From the NCBI GenBank assembly GCA_963932465.1, contig OZ010798.1, positions 17,654,981-17,718,980 on the forward strand: a stretch of 64,000 bases of DNA, written 5' to 3'. This document shows, piece by piece, positions 1 to 12,432 of this stretch (positions are counted from its first letter, which is position 1; each line of letters opens with the position of its first letter). The notes below the pieces were generated by a model that saw only the letters and a program-made list of their open reading frames with translations, was not told the origin of the DNA and ran no database searches. The position numbers and the translations under genes were made by a program. The DNA is from Maratus speciosus (lineage: Eukaryota > Arthropoda > Arachnida > Araneae > Salticidae).

Positions 1-215
1 CTTTTATAATTTCCTTCCTTCTGGTATTAACGTAGTTTGACTATACCTAGATTAAATATAAGTCTGGGGCTATTTTTTTTTTTAGGCCGAACCTGATATT
101 AAAATTATGTAGCAGAAAACTGTTAATAATGTTTTTAAAATATTTCAAAATAAATTTTAACATTTAAAAATCTCTCCTTCATAGAAATAGATATTAATCT
201 TAAATACTTTCATTA

Positions 216-445
216 TAGTAGACTCCCTGAAATCCGCACAGCTTGAAACCAGGAGTTGTGCAGGTTTTAGAATTTTGCGTATTTCTAGTCACTGTTTTGT
301 TTATGTTTTTTAAAAAACAATTTGAATGTAGTTAAGAATTGGAAATTTTAATAAATGCTTACAATAAATTATTAAAATAATTAAGTAAAATATTAAAATA
401 ATTTAATAATTAATTAATAATTACATAAAATAAAAAAATAGTTTT
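216..445. mobile_element. Family A pogo/Tigger-like MITE, left-end fragment
   Basis: The sequence starts with a slightly mutated TAGTAGACTCCCTGAAATCC, followed by the left-arm sequence shared with the full copies at 4780 and 21376 (GTTAAG..., GCTTACAATAAA..., AATAATTAAGTAAAATATT). No right end follows directly. A matching decayed right end lies at about 3060-3296, so this may be one old copy split by the hAT relic at 1025-2989. Confidence 0.7.
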
Positions 446-1180
446 AAAACCAGAATCAAGCTTTTTTATGATTTGTAATTTTTGAATGTATAATGAAACT
501 AATGCGTTTTGTTTTCCTATCTTTTTTCATTAGAAATAGCGTAATCGGCCATATTAGGCAGAATTATGAAAAAAATTACGAAAAAATAAAAATCATAGAT
601 TAAAACTGAAACAAACACAAAAAAGTAAACATCTACAATACAACTTCAACAATTAAAGTTGCAGGTATTGTGCAAAAGCTACTGTTGCGCTATGTTTTTA
701 TCTTAGATAAAAATATAAATTGCATCAAAATCGTAAAATACTGAAATTATATGCCATGCTTATCCATATTTAATAAACAGAAAAGCTTGATTGATTAAAA
801 AATGTTTTGGATAAAAGATCGCGATCGCTATTGATATTTGCAGCAGCTGGATTTCTTAGGAGGCAAATTCATATTTTCTTCTCGAAAAAGCTTGAGTTTG
901 GCCATATTATCCACAATTAATAATAAGATCCTAATATTGAAAAAATTAAAATTAAAACAACGACACGATTGCAAGAAATGTAAACAAACAATTCGGTTAC
1001 AGTTTACTTTTTAGATTTTTCCACCAAGGCTGTAATTTTGACTGGTCAAAACTAATTTTAACCAGGACAGTGGTCAAAACTGGTTTTAACCATCTAAAAG
1101 TGATCAAAACTCTATTAAATAACTTTAGCCTATATAAATTGCTCGAACTTAATATTTATGTTAATATTAATTTCAATATA

Positions 1181-1890
1181 CAGTAGACTCCCTTAAATCC
1201 GCGTATTTTTTTCAGATGTAAACAATGAAATTTACAGTTACGTTGCAGGAACAAAATTCAAGATGGCGCCGAAATCAGCGACTACCGCAGTTTTTTTTTT
1301 TACTAAATTTTTTGTTAATCATTCTCTTTTGGCTATTACAGCTTGTTTATTACTAAAAAAATTTACATTAATTTGGATTTTGATATAAATTAACATATCT
1401 ATATCCGGAACGCTATTTTAAAATTATTTTTCGCGGATTTTTTTTTTTTTTTTAATTATAGACAAATTGATTTCTAAACATACAAAGCAGTATAAGAAAA
1501 GCATTCAAGACTCTAAATAACAATGGAAAAGGTTACAGTGAGCGCAATAAGCTATATATACTGATAATAGCATTAACACTGTTCTCCTTGCTATCACTAG
1601 ATGGCAGCATAGGACTTTTGGAATCGAATTTAATCGATTTCATTCGTAATAATTCAATATTTTTTTTAATTTTTATTAATTACTTACCTTTAAACTAATA
1701 AATTATTTTATTATTTTACTTATTTGAATGTTTCACTTTATTGTAAGCATTCATTATAATTTCCCTTGCTTAACTACCAATGAAATTGATGTTTCAAAAA
1801 TGTAAACAAATCAATGACCAGAAATCCGCAAAATTCTAAAATCCGCACAACCTCTGGTCCCAAGCTGTGCGGATTTGAGGGAGTCTACTG
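1181..1890. mobile_element. Family A pogo/Tigger-like MITE, full copy
   Basis: Starts CAGTAGACTCCCTTAAATCC and ends with the complement, GGATTTGAGGGAGTCTACTG, flanked by TA on both sides (target TA duplication). Internal arms carry several AAATCCGC motifs near the ends and the sequence ATGGCAGCATAGGACTTTTGGAATCG. It has no coding capacity. It sits inside the hAT relic at 1025-2989 and so inserted after it. Confidence 0.85.
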
Positions 1891-2094
1891 TATAAATATA
1901 ATAATTCATTTTAATAATTATTAAATATAGATGGAATTTTTTTGACTTATGTAATATTTTGTACAGAAACATGCATATCATAAATCTTATTTTCCTTAAA
2001 GTGTAAGTAATGCAATATTTGGTGTGCCTGGGCAGTAATGAAAAATATTGATTTTGAATTTGAAAATTACATAATGCACCTGATGAATATTTTT

Positions 2095-2192
2095 ACTAAC
2101 TCTTCATCAGTAGAAAAAATATTTTCAAAGTTTGATTTCATCCAGAATAAACTATGAAATTGTCTTAATACAACAACACCCATAAACATTTT
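2095..2192 (+). pseudogene. hAT transposase C-terminal (dimerisation) remnant
   Basis: One frame reads TNSSSVEKIFSKFDFIQNKL, then a stop, then NCLNTTTP. In hAT transposases the C-terminal dimerisation domain carries a small-residue stretch, VER.FS, and then a K.KLRNRL-like helix; this segment matches that order (SSSVEKIFS...NKL-stop-NCLN). It is about 33 codons long, lacks a start and contains a stop, and no other part of the transposase (zinc-finger BED domain, catalytic D/E residues) is recognisable nearby. It is therefore a dead fragment of the surrounding element. Confidence 0.55.
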
Positions 2193-3059
2193 TTGAGTTC
2201 TAAATAAAAATTTAAAAAAATTTTATTATTTATATACCATTTTCGTAGACATCATTACATAGTTTCTCTTCACTGGATCTCTTTATACCCCTCTTTATTC
2301 ATAAACGTAAATCTTTAAAAATCAACTAATTCTTTCCAAAATTTTAAATCTTTATCATTAAGATATGTTGGTTAATCTTTTAAAAATGGGTTTAAATATC
2401 TTAATGCATACAAGAATAGTAGACTTAAAATCCTAGAAATATGTCTTCAAGTTCATACACAATATATTAAAGATACATTTATGAATACAGATGGGTGAAG
2501 ACCCAGGGAAGAGAAAATATGAAATAATGCCTGAGAAATTGGCATATAAATAATAAAATAGAAAAGCAGGCATTAAAACTAAAGATGTAGAATATCTACT
2601 TTTTCAATATTTTAAAATATTTCTTTCACTTAATGTGGTTTAGTTTCCTGCACTTTTTATATAAAAGTATGTATGCAATCAAATTATTAAACATACTTCA
2701 ATATTTATGATAACTGACTATCTTTTAAAATTTTATACTTTTAATTAAAAAGTTCTGAAAATTAAAGTATAACATGAAGTAAAATACTTGCAAACACTCC
2801 CAAATGTTGTATTAAATATTGTTAAATGCTGTTTTGTTAAACCCTTTCAAATGTTGTACTAAATTTATCATTTAAGAAAATAAATTATAATTTCTTTTCT
2901 CAATCAAAGTGAGTTTTGACCACTGATGGTCAAAATCTATTTTGACCAGGACGGTTAAAACCACCCCTGGTTAAAACCAATACAACCTGCTTCCCACAGA
3001 GGAAGATTGATATTTATAGTCCTCTCTTTTCATAGCTCCATGATTGTGCAGGACCTAGA

Positions 3060-3296
3060 ATGGCGAATTTTTTGGTATAGATACGCTAATTTACATCAAA
3101 TCAAAAGTAACGTAATTTAATTTAGTAATTAATTTTTTGTAATAGCCATATAAGCATAATTAACAAAAAAAAAAAAAAAAAAAAAAAAGTTGTGATCGCC
3201 ACCGATTTTAGTGCAAACTTGAATTTTGCTCTTGCAATTTCACTGTAAGTTTCACTGTTTACATGTGAAATGATTTGCAGATTTCAGGGAGTCAAT
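3060..3296. mobile_element. Family A MITE, decayed right-end fragment
   Basis: Contains the family's right-arm landmarks in order: GGTATAGATACGCTAATTTA, a stretch like GTAATAGCCATA...ATTAACAA, a long A-run, CGCCACCGATTTTAGTGC, and a terminal TTTCAGGGAGTC in place of TTTAAGGGAGTCTACTG. The final TACTG is lost or mutated. It may be the partner of the fragment at 216. Confidence 0.6.
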
Positions 3297-3407
3297 TACA
3301 CTTCTTACAGTTTCATTACCTGTGATTTATTCTGTTGATCTGTTTCAATATCACACCAGATATCATAATCAATAAGGTTTCTGGGTGAATTGTGTGTCCA
3401 CCGGATT

Positions 3408-3473
3408 TGTCCAAGATAGCTCAGTTGGCAGATTAAGTCAAAAAGGATCCTAGTTTGAATCCTGACCTGGACA
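3408..3473 (+). other. tRNA-like sequence, probably a pseudogene or SINE head
   Basis: TGTCCAA at the start can pair with CTGGACA at the end over six base pairs. Between them are an A-box-like TAGCTCAGTTGGCAGA and a B-box-like AGTTTGAATCC, followed by CTTTTCTT. The D arm does not pair well and the whole is only 66 bases, with no clear anticodon arm, so it is unlikely to be a functional tRNA. No SINE body was recognised downstream. Confidence 0.35.
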
Positions 3474-3729
3474 CTTTTCTTACAACTTACTATAATTAAA
3501 TACTGTCAATGTTTCATGTTTATGATGCCTTCGAGAACCTGTTTAAGCTGTTTATTTCGAAATTTAATACATTTGCATAATTTGCTTCTTCTTTATAACA
3601 TGAAAATTTTATGAAATAATCCATAAATAAATGTCTTTATCTGTTACCGAGAGATGGCAGCATAAGATGGATATTTATTTGCTTAAATGAATGCTTCTTT
3701 CGGAGTTTATAGATTTTTCCCTTTTCAAG

Positions 3730-3746
3730 ATGGCGAAATGTAAAAA
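3730..3746 (+). CDS. Candidate first coding exon (very short, speculative)
   Basis: A pyrimidine-rich TTTTTCCCTTTTCAAG precedes ATGGCGAAATGTAAAAA, which is followed exactly by a consensus splice donor, GTAAGT, at 3747. The implied peptide start is M-A-K-C-K-. The combination of an ATGGCG start context and a perfect donor is typical of short first exons of housekeeping genes. No second exon was recognised downstream, and AT-rich DNA yields such matches by chance. Confidence 0.2.
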
Positions 3747-4779
3747 GTAAGTTTGTGTTTTTTCTATCAAGTATCGAAATAAATAAGTCATAATCTTAGC
3801 TTGTAGATTTGTTTAAAGTACGTATTTTTTTAAATTGTGAAATTATATGTTCAAACCTATTTTTCATGCATGTTTGTAACATACAGAATAGTGTTTTTAG
3901 TATTTTCCCAGTTCATTTTGAAACATTTTAAAGTGGTTTTATCGGAAAATTTGAGAAAACAAAAACTCAGGCTCAAATGGGTTGAAATAGCACATTCTCT
4001 TAAACCCAACCACTAGCAAAAATCTGAAAAAGACACAATTTTTATTATTTTAAAATATCATTCTACAAAATATGGCAGAAAGCCATTTCTGTTTTCCCGT
4101 ACTTCTTGAAAAAGAATTCAAACAGAAACAGAGGATAGACAAGGAACATCCCATGGCTTATTTATGTTATTAACACTGACTGAACAAAAAGTTCAAGATC
4201 TGATGAATTATTTCTTTTTATATCATATAATAAAAATTCCATTTGCTTTCAATTCTTAAAAGTTTCTAAAATACTTTTTAAAACTTAGATTACATTCTTG
4301 TTTCTCAAATAACAAACTTTTCTTTTCTTTTTCTAGTTTGTCAATAAATAAAATTTTCGCCTACGTTAATTTTTTTCCCTTCCAGATAACTATAATCATA
4401 ATGAAAATTAAAATGTGTTTCAATGAATTTCCATACTTCCAGGTCAACAAAATGCATATTTCCACATTTTTCAGGCCTGTAATATAAAAGTAAAAGTAGT
4501 TTTTTTGTTCTCTTTTAAAAATACTCAATTGTTTACCTTAAAAATCACGCCTAGGTTCATGATGGTGATTCATGTTGTTCTCAAAAAATTTCTGTAAAAA
4601 TACATTACTCTATTTCTTTTTTAAGATATGGCAAAAAGAAAAAAAAAGCATTATTTCATCTATTCAGGATTTCTAAACCGTTTTTTCAATCTATAATCAC
4701 AATTTAATAAATAGTAAACTATTATTTGGAAAAACATATTATTTGTTTCAATTATTACACTCTTTATTTATTTATAGTA

Positions 4780-5831
4780 CAGTAGACTCCCTCAAATCCG
4801 CACAGTTTGGGACCAGAGGATGTGCGGATTTTAGAATTTTGCAGATTTCTGGCCATTGATTTGTTTACATTTTTGAAACATTAATTTGATTGGTAGTTAA
4901 GCAAGGGAAATTATAATGCATGCTTACAATAAAGTGAAACATTAAAATAAGTAAAAATATAAAAATAATTTATTAGTCTAAACATAAGTAATTATTAAAA
5001 TAATTATGTAAAATAAAAATTTAGAAAAATATTTAATTATTACCGATGAAATCGATTCCAAAAGTCCTATGCTGCCATCTAGTGGTAAAGCAATCGTAAG
5101 ATCGATACGTCATCATATAGACATGCTAATTTATATCAAAATCAAAAGTAATGTAAATTTATTTAATAATAAAGCAGCTGTAATAACCAAAAGAGAATGA
5201 TTAACAAAAAAATTAGAAGAAAAAAACATTGCGGTAGTCGCTGATTTCGGAGCCATCTTCAATTTTGTTCTTGCAACTTAACTGTAAATTTCATTGTTTA
5301 CATCTGAAAAATATGCGGATTTTAGAGTTGTCCATTTAGAGTTTGCCATCTAGTGGAAAAGCGATCGTAAGATCATACGTCATTATTCGTTCTTAGCATT
5401 ACGTGGACGCTCTCTGTTACTTTTTCCATTGTTATTTAGAGTCTTGAATGCTTTTCTTTTACTGCTTTGTATGTTTAGAAATAAATTCGTCTATAATTTA
5501 AGAAAAAATTCCTCGAACAATAATTTTAAAATAGCGTTTCAGTTCGTGGATTTTTCCATTTCGAACCCTGGAATTTTTATATTGATATGCTAATTTATAT
5601 TAAAATCAAAAGTAATGTAAATTTATTTAGTAATAAATCAGCTGCAATAGCCAAAAGAGAATGATTAACAAAAAATTAGAAGAAAAAAACATTGCGGTAG
5701 TCGCTGATTTCGGCGCCATCTTGAATTCTGTTCATGCAACTTAACTGTAAATTTCATTGTTTACATATGAAAAATACACGGATTTTAGGCGTTCACAGAT
5801 TTTAGAGTCATGGATTTAAGGGAGTCTACTG
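4780..5831. mobile_element. Family A MITE with duplicated right arm
   Basis: Begins CAGTAGACTCCCTCAAATCC and ends GGATTTAAGGGAGTCTACTG, flanked by TA. It is longer than the other copies because the sequence from GCCATCTAGTGG near 5074 recurs near 5344 and the right arm (ATGCTAATTTATAT..., CATTGCGGTAGTCGCTGATT) appears twice, at about 5124-5320 and 5583-5790. Internal duplication or nested insertion of a second copy explains this. Confidence 0.85.
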
Positions 5832-6310
5832 TATAATAATCCTTCAATATTTGTTATTATTATAAAACTGTTTCTCCGAAAACTGGTACATGCTGGAGCA
5901 ATTTGGATAACATATTTAGAATTAGGAACATTAGATCTGCACACTTTACATATTTTAGTTTTCAGGGAGGAAAACTTTTAATTTTTGTGCCAACCAGTGT
6001 AATTCAACATATCAGGAAGTGAGTAAAAAATCAATTACAAAATTGCAGTTTTAGATTACTACATACAACGAGTTAAATTGAACCCTGTTAACTTAAATAA
6101 AAGGGCATAAAAAAAAAACATCTATGCATAAATATATTATGAGAACCTAAATGCACTGCATTTTAAACCTGGAAATACATCTGGCTGTTAAAGCAGAATA
6201 TAATGAAAATATGAAATAAAAAGATCAACTATATTAACTTTTCAGACTGCATTTAAAGCAGAACATAATAAAAATATGAAACAAAAAGATCAAATTAAAC
6301 AAATACTATA

Positions 6311-7280
6311 CAGTAAACTATCTTAAATCCGGGACCTTAAAATCCACGAACGCCTAAAATCTGCATATTTTTTCAGATGTAAACAATGAAATTTACAGTT
6401 AAGTTGCAGGAACAAAATTCATGATGGCGCCGAAATCAGCGAATACTGCAATTTTTTTTTTTACAAAATTTTATATTAATCATTCTCTTTTGGCTATTAC
6501 AGCTGATTTATTACTAAATAAATTTACATTACTTTTGATTTTGATATAAATGAGCACATCTATATCAAAAGTTCCACGGTTCAAAATGAAAAAATGCACG
6601 AACCGGAACACTATTTTTAAATTATTGTTCGCGGATTTTTTTTTTATTATTATTATTATAGACAAATTTATTTCTAAACATACAAAGCAGTATAAGAAAA
6701 GCATTCAAGACTCTAAATATTAATGAAAAAAGTTACAGAGAGCGCAATAAGCTATATATACTGATAATAGCATTAACACTGTTCTCTTTGCTTTTTTCCC
6801 TATTTCTTATGTCATCACTAGTTTGAAATACCGGTCTTTTTTTTACTTTATACATATTATATTTAACTAGAGTTACATTAATAGTTTACTTTTATTCATC
6901 TTTATTTATTTAAATATGTAACTTACTTACCTTTTCCTCGTCAGTCTTTAACTTCATCGATCACTTTACCACTAGATGTTAGCATAGGGCTTTTGGAATC
7001 AAATTGAATTGATTTCATCGGTAATAATTTAATATTTTTCTAAATTTTTATTTTACATAATTATTTTAATTACTTACTTTTAAACTAATAAATTATTTTA
7101 ATATTTTACTTATTTTAATGTTTCAGTTTATTGTAAGCATTCATTATAATTTCCCTTGCTTAACTACCAAACAAATTAATGTTTCAAAAAAGTAAACAAA
7201 TCAATGACCAGAAATTCGCAAAATTCTAAAATCCGCACAACCTCTGGTCCCAAGCTGTGCGGATTTGAGGGAGTCTACTG
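6311..7280. mobile_element. Family A MITE with an internal insertion
   Basis: The left end is CAGTAAACTATCTTAAATCC (mutated TIR) and the right end GGATTTGAGGGAGTCTACTG, flanked by TA. The order of internal blocks matches 1181-1890, but about 165 bases near 6790-6957, absent from the other copies, separate CACTGTTCTCTTTGC from the CACTAGATG..GCATAGGGCTTTTGG block. Open frames here are accidental. Confidence 0.8.
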
Positions 7281-9467
7281 TATTAACTTTTCAGATTGCT
7301 TTTTTTTTAAAAAAAGGTTTTAAATCTCTTTCCCTCTTTTAAATGGTTGCCAATTTATCCTCCGCTTCTTATCTTCAAAGCCCAGTTTCCATTTAAAATA
7401 TGTTTATCGCCAGAATTTGATGATTTGTTTTAATATGTTAAAATAAATAATATGAAAAATGCAAGTAAAAAGATCTTGTCAAAGTGCGTTATCAATTCAA
7501 CTTGCATTATCTTAAAAATAAATAAGTACGAAGATGATATAAATTATTTAACATCTCAGATGAGACAACAGAAATAATATTTTTGAAATACATTTCTAAA
7601 TTTCACTATTACCGATATTACGTTAATGCTAAAAACAAAATGTTAAGTAATTTTGATTCATTTATAAGATTATTTTATGCTTTATTGTTATTTTTCTTTT
7701 ATTGTTGGCATGTCATGATCATGTAAAATATATTTTAATAAAAATTTGGCACATAGATGTGAAAAGGTTCGCCGTCCCTGCTCTATAAGTAATGAATCGT
7801 CCGCTTGTGTTGCGTCATGCGCGTCAGGAATTTCGTTTTATAGGTTGGCGCGTGTCATAAGAATCGCCAAGTCGGGCGTCTCGATTGTTCTAGGATCAGC
7901 CTTTAAATTCTATTAAAAGAAAGCCTAAAAAATTGCCCATTAAGCACATTAACGTCTAAAGGAGGAAATTTAAAAAAAAAATAAGAAATCACTTCTAAAA
8001 ATAAAGTGTAATTTAAGCATTAAAATTCAACTGTAGGTATATAGATTACAAAAATATCTGAGAAAATCCACAAGAATAAACATTTTGAAATTATCGTAAA
8101 AATAACATTAAAATAAACAAACGTTATATTAAAATAGTAATAAGAAGGTATATTAAATATATAGACCTTAGTATCATACCTTTAGATGAGTTTCCTTCAA
8201 ATGAAATATTACTCAGTAAATTGCCATCAATAGGCTAACTCGACTATGTTAGACCTCGAAATTTTCTTTAATTTATTAATACTTTTATTTCTCGTTTGAT
8301 TCTCAATAAAGCAGAAAGTAAATCTGACAGATAAATATTCTTTCAACAGTCAAAATAATTAAAATACCATGAAACATTTATCATATAACACGCAGACAGC
8401 AAATAAATTAAGAGCTAGGTAACACCATTTTACGATTAAATTTCCGGTAGACGCGACGATGCAGAAAACTTTCGATTAAACATCGATGTTTGAAATTATT
8501 TTACACTGCCATCTATCGTCTTATCAAAATTTTAGTAATTTGTTTTTCATGCTTTATATTGAATATTGAGTTAGTTTAAAATATATATATATATTGTCTT
8601 TTTCCTTTCACAAAATTCAAATCAAACTCACCAAAATATTATCAAAAATTGATCATTCAAAAGAGTCAATATAATATCAAGTTGCAATTTTTAAGAGATC
8701 TGAATAAAGAAAAATCACAATGGTGCTTAGATTACAATTAAATTTCCGTTATTAGAATTTGGTTACAACCATAGTATATTAAAGAAATTGAAAATCTTTA
8801 GTTAAAGGGCCGTTAAAGCATAAAGTATCCTATTTGATATATATATTTTTTTTTTTACTTTTACCAACTGTCCTCTGACTGACTTTTTTATAAATGAAAT
8901 TATTAAAACATAATACAGACAACTTTTCAAGTAAAATAAATTATTTATAATGCATTAATTCTGTCTTATTTTTCAACGTATGATTTTTTAAAATCTTGCA
9001 GTATTTTAAAGATCCACTTATGATGGCAATTTTCCCTAATAACTCGTCCTGAAATATATATATATTTCTCTAAATATAATCGTTGCACTCTTTCAGAAAT
9101 TATAATACAGAATGATAGCACTAAATTGAAACAAATGTGAATAACTTTGGATTAATTAAATTTTCCCTCAGCTCTTAATTCTTAACATACCCAAGGTAAA
9201 TTGAAAGTAATTTTAGTGTAGTTTAATGCTTACTTTAAAAGTGAAAAAAATTAAACATTTTTTTTAGCCAAACAATTTCTTAAATTTAAAGGGATCTGAT
9301 AAATGCTAGAATAATTTATATATATAATTACAATATTGTGTACTTTTTTCAAAGAAAATAATTATTCAAGAAAAAAAGCATTTTTTGTAAAAAAATAAAG
9401 TAAATATGTATATTATAAATATGTAGGAAATACGATTATTCATATTTAATATACTTAATATAATTGC

Positions 9468-9507
<40 letters not shown>

Positions 9508-10535
9508 ATAAAAAGAAATAACTTAGACCATAGCTTTGTTGGTTTCTATTTATCATCTTTTAGCAATTAATGAAGTACATGAGAAATTTGTAAATCCAAA
9601 CTTCACATACAATTTTGGGGACTTTTAAATAGTTTTGGTTGTGTACTTTTCTTAGATGTGTGCTCTATAACTCTAAGGATCATGTTTACGAAAAGTTAGT
9701 TTAAGAAAACATAAGTAAAATGTACAGACATGTGGGAAAAATACAGTGCAAATGACTATTTACTTGTGATTTTTAAAAAACATTTAAAAAATAAAAACAA
9801 AATTAAAGATTGTAGTTCTGTATCATTCAAAGAAAATGAATGTGGGGGGGGGGGTATCCCTTTTTTTTTCTTTTGCATGTTTTTTATTATTGGATATTTA
9901 TGGCATTTTGTGAGAATATGCTACTTCAGATGCCTAAATTTATATGAAGCAAAACCTTGAAAAATTGATATTTTTCTCATTTTTTGCAAAATGAATTGTA
10001 TGGAGTCTCCTTTTAATCATTACTTAAATTTTCAGCTGTGCATTTTATATATATATATATATATATACTCAGTTTCTGTAAATTGTTACTCATCTCCATT
10101 TTTTCTTAAGAGAGCTCTTAATTTTTTATTCTGTTTTTATGAATCTCCCATAACATTTGTAGGATGCTTTTACATATTATCTTTATAATTAGTATTCATA
10201 TTCGAGCATTGAAGAATAGTAATTTATGTTTGAATATCTCATTTATAATGGACTTGAAACTGGCTAAATGATTTTCGATAGCTTGCAATCTGCCCAGAGT
10301 CCAAACGCAAATTTATCGAAAATTTGAAACGAAAATATTTTCAGTCTGGTAGAGATCGTTATCGCATCATAATTTACAGTAATAGAGATGTAATTGGCAA
10401 CTTTAATCTCTCTAATTAAATAGTATCCTGTAAAGATGTTTGTATTGTTCATTAGGATTATGGATTCATCTTTTCCTTGAAGAACTATTTTTTTTTTCTT
10501 TTTCCAAAATAAGACTTTTTACAATTTTTAATATA
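7281..10535. other. AT-rich DNA without recognisable genes
   Basis: Mostly A and T with homopolymer runs (A-run at 9476-9505), short TA repeats (about 8581-8594, 9055-9066 and 10047-10066) and a G-run at 9843-9854. The slightly more GC-rich patch at 7770-7890 (CGTCATGCGCGTCAGG) has no recognisable frame. Open frames at 9730-10188 are low complexity and resemble nothing I know. Confidence 0.6.
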
Positions 10536-10578
10536 CAGTACAGTCTCAAAAATCTACATGCATTTCAAAATGTAAATA

Positions 10579-11061
10579 CAGTATGGAACCATTTATCCGG
10601 AAACCAGTTAACCAGAAAACCAGTTATCCGGAATGATATTTCTGATAGACTGATTTCAGAATCTTTGCAGAAAAAGTTGTCACACACTGCCAGTTTGACA
10701 TAAGCTTTGCTTGAAAAAATTGTATAATTTGATGACAACATCTAGTATTTGAAATGAAAATATATTTAGTTGTGTATTTTACATGTTTTAATTTTTATGC
10801 AGAGAAACAGAAGAATTTTTGTTCCTAAGGGATTCCCATAAATTACCTTCTTTTAAACTCTGGTTAACTTTGCATCTTTCTTGCACTGATTTTTAATCCA
10901 AGAAATCCAATAATTTAATATCAGAAATGATACCACAACCACACATATTCCACAAAACTTATCAAATGGAGGCTTCTTTCATGCACAACCAGATAACCGG
11001 AAAAACCAGTTATCTGGAATACATCTGACCCCAAGCATTCCGGATAAATGGTTCTGTACTG
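10579..11061. mobile_element. Pogo/Tigger-like MITE, family B
   Basis: TIRs match over about 24 bases: CAGTATGGAACCATTTATCC on the left, and the reverse complement of the right end reads CAGTACAGAACCATTTATCC. Flanks are TA on both sides. ACCAGTTATCCGGAA motifs repeat inside both ends. Length is 483 bases with no coding content. The related element at 35019 shares the CAGTATGG.ACC..TTATCCGGAA terminus. Confidence 0.85.
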
Positions 11062-11937
11062 TAATGAAATTTGCAATTAAGAAGTATTCTTTATAATCAT
11101 TATTCCAAATAACAGTGAACGAAAATAAAATAATTTTTAATGTAAATTCATGGGAAAATGGTAATGACAGACGATATTACGCAAATAAACGCTTTTATTT
11201 TACAGAAACTTACATACTAGAAAATGTAAAATAATAGAAATCGACGAGAGGTATAAACAATCACAGAAAAGTTTTAGTAGTGGCACCATCTTTCTATAGA
11301 CCGCTAAAGAAAATAGCGAATTAATTTATTTTATATTCCATGCAAGGTTATAATTAACGCATGACATAAAATATGGCCTGTCTCTTTATTTATCCAAAAT
11401 GAGGATGAAGATAAAGATTTTCACTTAGCCTTACCACAAACTAAAGTCAAAAGAAAATGCCAAACGCTAATTTTTGAAGAAGGTTTGGTTTTATGTGAAG
11501 ATTTTTAAGTTCTTTGGGCAGCAGAGTTATATAGACCAACCAGGGGCGGATCCAGAGAATCGTTTTGGGGGGGGCGATCCCGAGTGACATATAATCAACG
11601 TAGTCATAATTTCTGTTGCTCAAATCATTCCTTGCAGTTAATTTTTAAATGAATATGAAATAATTAATGCGATTTGAAAATGTTACAGACTTTCGATTAT
11701 CCGACGTCCGATTAACCGAAACACTCGGTTATCCAACACTCTTATTGTATAATCCCGCCCTCTCAAAATATGGTTTATTGTTACTTATTAGGTCGTAAAA
11801 TTAAAAACGTTATAACAGAATTTATTTATTAAATGTCTTATTTTTTTCTTTTTCTTTTTACTCTCGTACTATCGTAATTATTTATCTTATTTTTTGTTCT
11901 TTTAGTTATAGTGAACAACATTAATAACACAAGCCTG

Positions 11938-12057
11938 CGATGATTGTGTTTTTTAACATTTGGTAATTGATTTTGATGTATTTTTTTAGCACTGGATGCG
12001 AAAATGACCTTCATTTTTAACCATCACGTCACGATTTTCGCAAATCGTAAATTTCAA
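11938..12057 (+). repeat. Inverted repeat arm 1 inside the 4-kb hAT-like element
   Basis: The segment from GATTGTGTTTTTTAACATTTG through TGACCTTCATTTTTAACC to CACGATTTTCGCAAAT is recovered in reverse complement at about 13504-13619, with several mismatches and small gaps. The spacer is about 1.45 kb and contains the MITE at 12151. Confidence 0.65.
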
Positions 12058-12150
12058 AGTTAAAAAGTAAAACTAGAAAACAGGAATTCTGCTTTTCAGA
12101 ATTTAGTGTCGCCCCCGATGACAAAAAATATATGTATATAAATATAGATC

Positions 12151-12432
12151 CAGTAGAGTCCCGATTATCCGAGTTAATCGAACTTATACCTTTGGAATGG
12201 ATCATTTTCTTCTGATGGACTGATGGCTTCCATTATTATGAAACAGTCGTTATAAATGAAGTGTTTGGTGAAGATGAAAGAGCAGTCGTAAAAAGTTAGA
12301 ACTCTGATTTTCTGGTCAGAATGAGGGGAAAAATGGCTATAATTTTTTTTGGAAAAAAAAATGGAAGCCATCAGTTCATCAGAAGAAAATAACTCTGTGT
12401 ATGCGGAAACTCCGATAATCGGAGCTCTACTG
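12151..12432. mobile_element. Small pogo-like MITE (CAGTAGAG..CCGATTATC termini)
   Basis: Ends are CAGTAGAGTCCCGATTATCC and, in complement, CAGTAGAGCTCCGATTATCG. The 282-base body is itself partly palindromic: TTCTTCTGATGGACTGATGGC near 12208 pairs with the block GCCATCAGTTCATCAGAAGA near 12367. The right flank is TA; the left flank is not, so the target duplication is mutated. A related left terminus, CAGACTTTCGATTATCCGAC, stands alone at 11686. Confidence 0.7.

Larger units (their letters stand above)
1025..2989. mobile_element. Decayed hAT-like DNA transposon
   Basis: The ends are inverted: CAAGGCTGTAATTTTGACTGG on the left, and the complement of ...CCAATACAACCTG on the right. Both ends carry subterminal repeats of the TGGTCAAAACT/GGTTTTAACC type. 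The 8-bp flanks are TTTTCCAC (1017-1024) and CTTCCCAC (2990-2997), six of eight identical, as expected for an old hAT target duplication. A remnant of the C-terminal hAT dimerisation segment lies inside, at 2095-2192. A family A MITE (1181-1890) is nested within. The exact ends are moderately supported; the hAT assignment is strengthened by the coding remnant. Confidence 0.55.
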
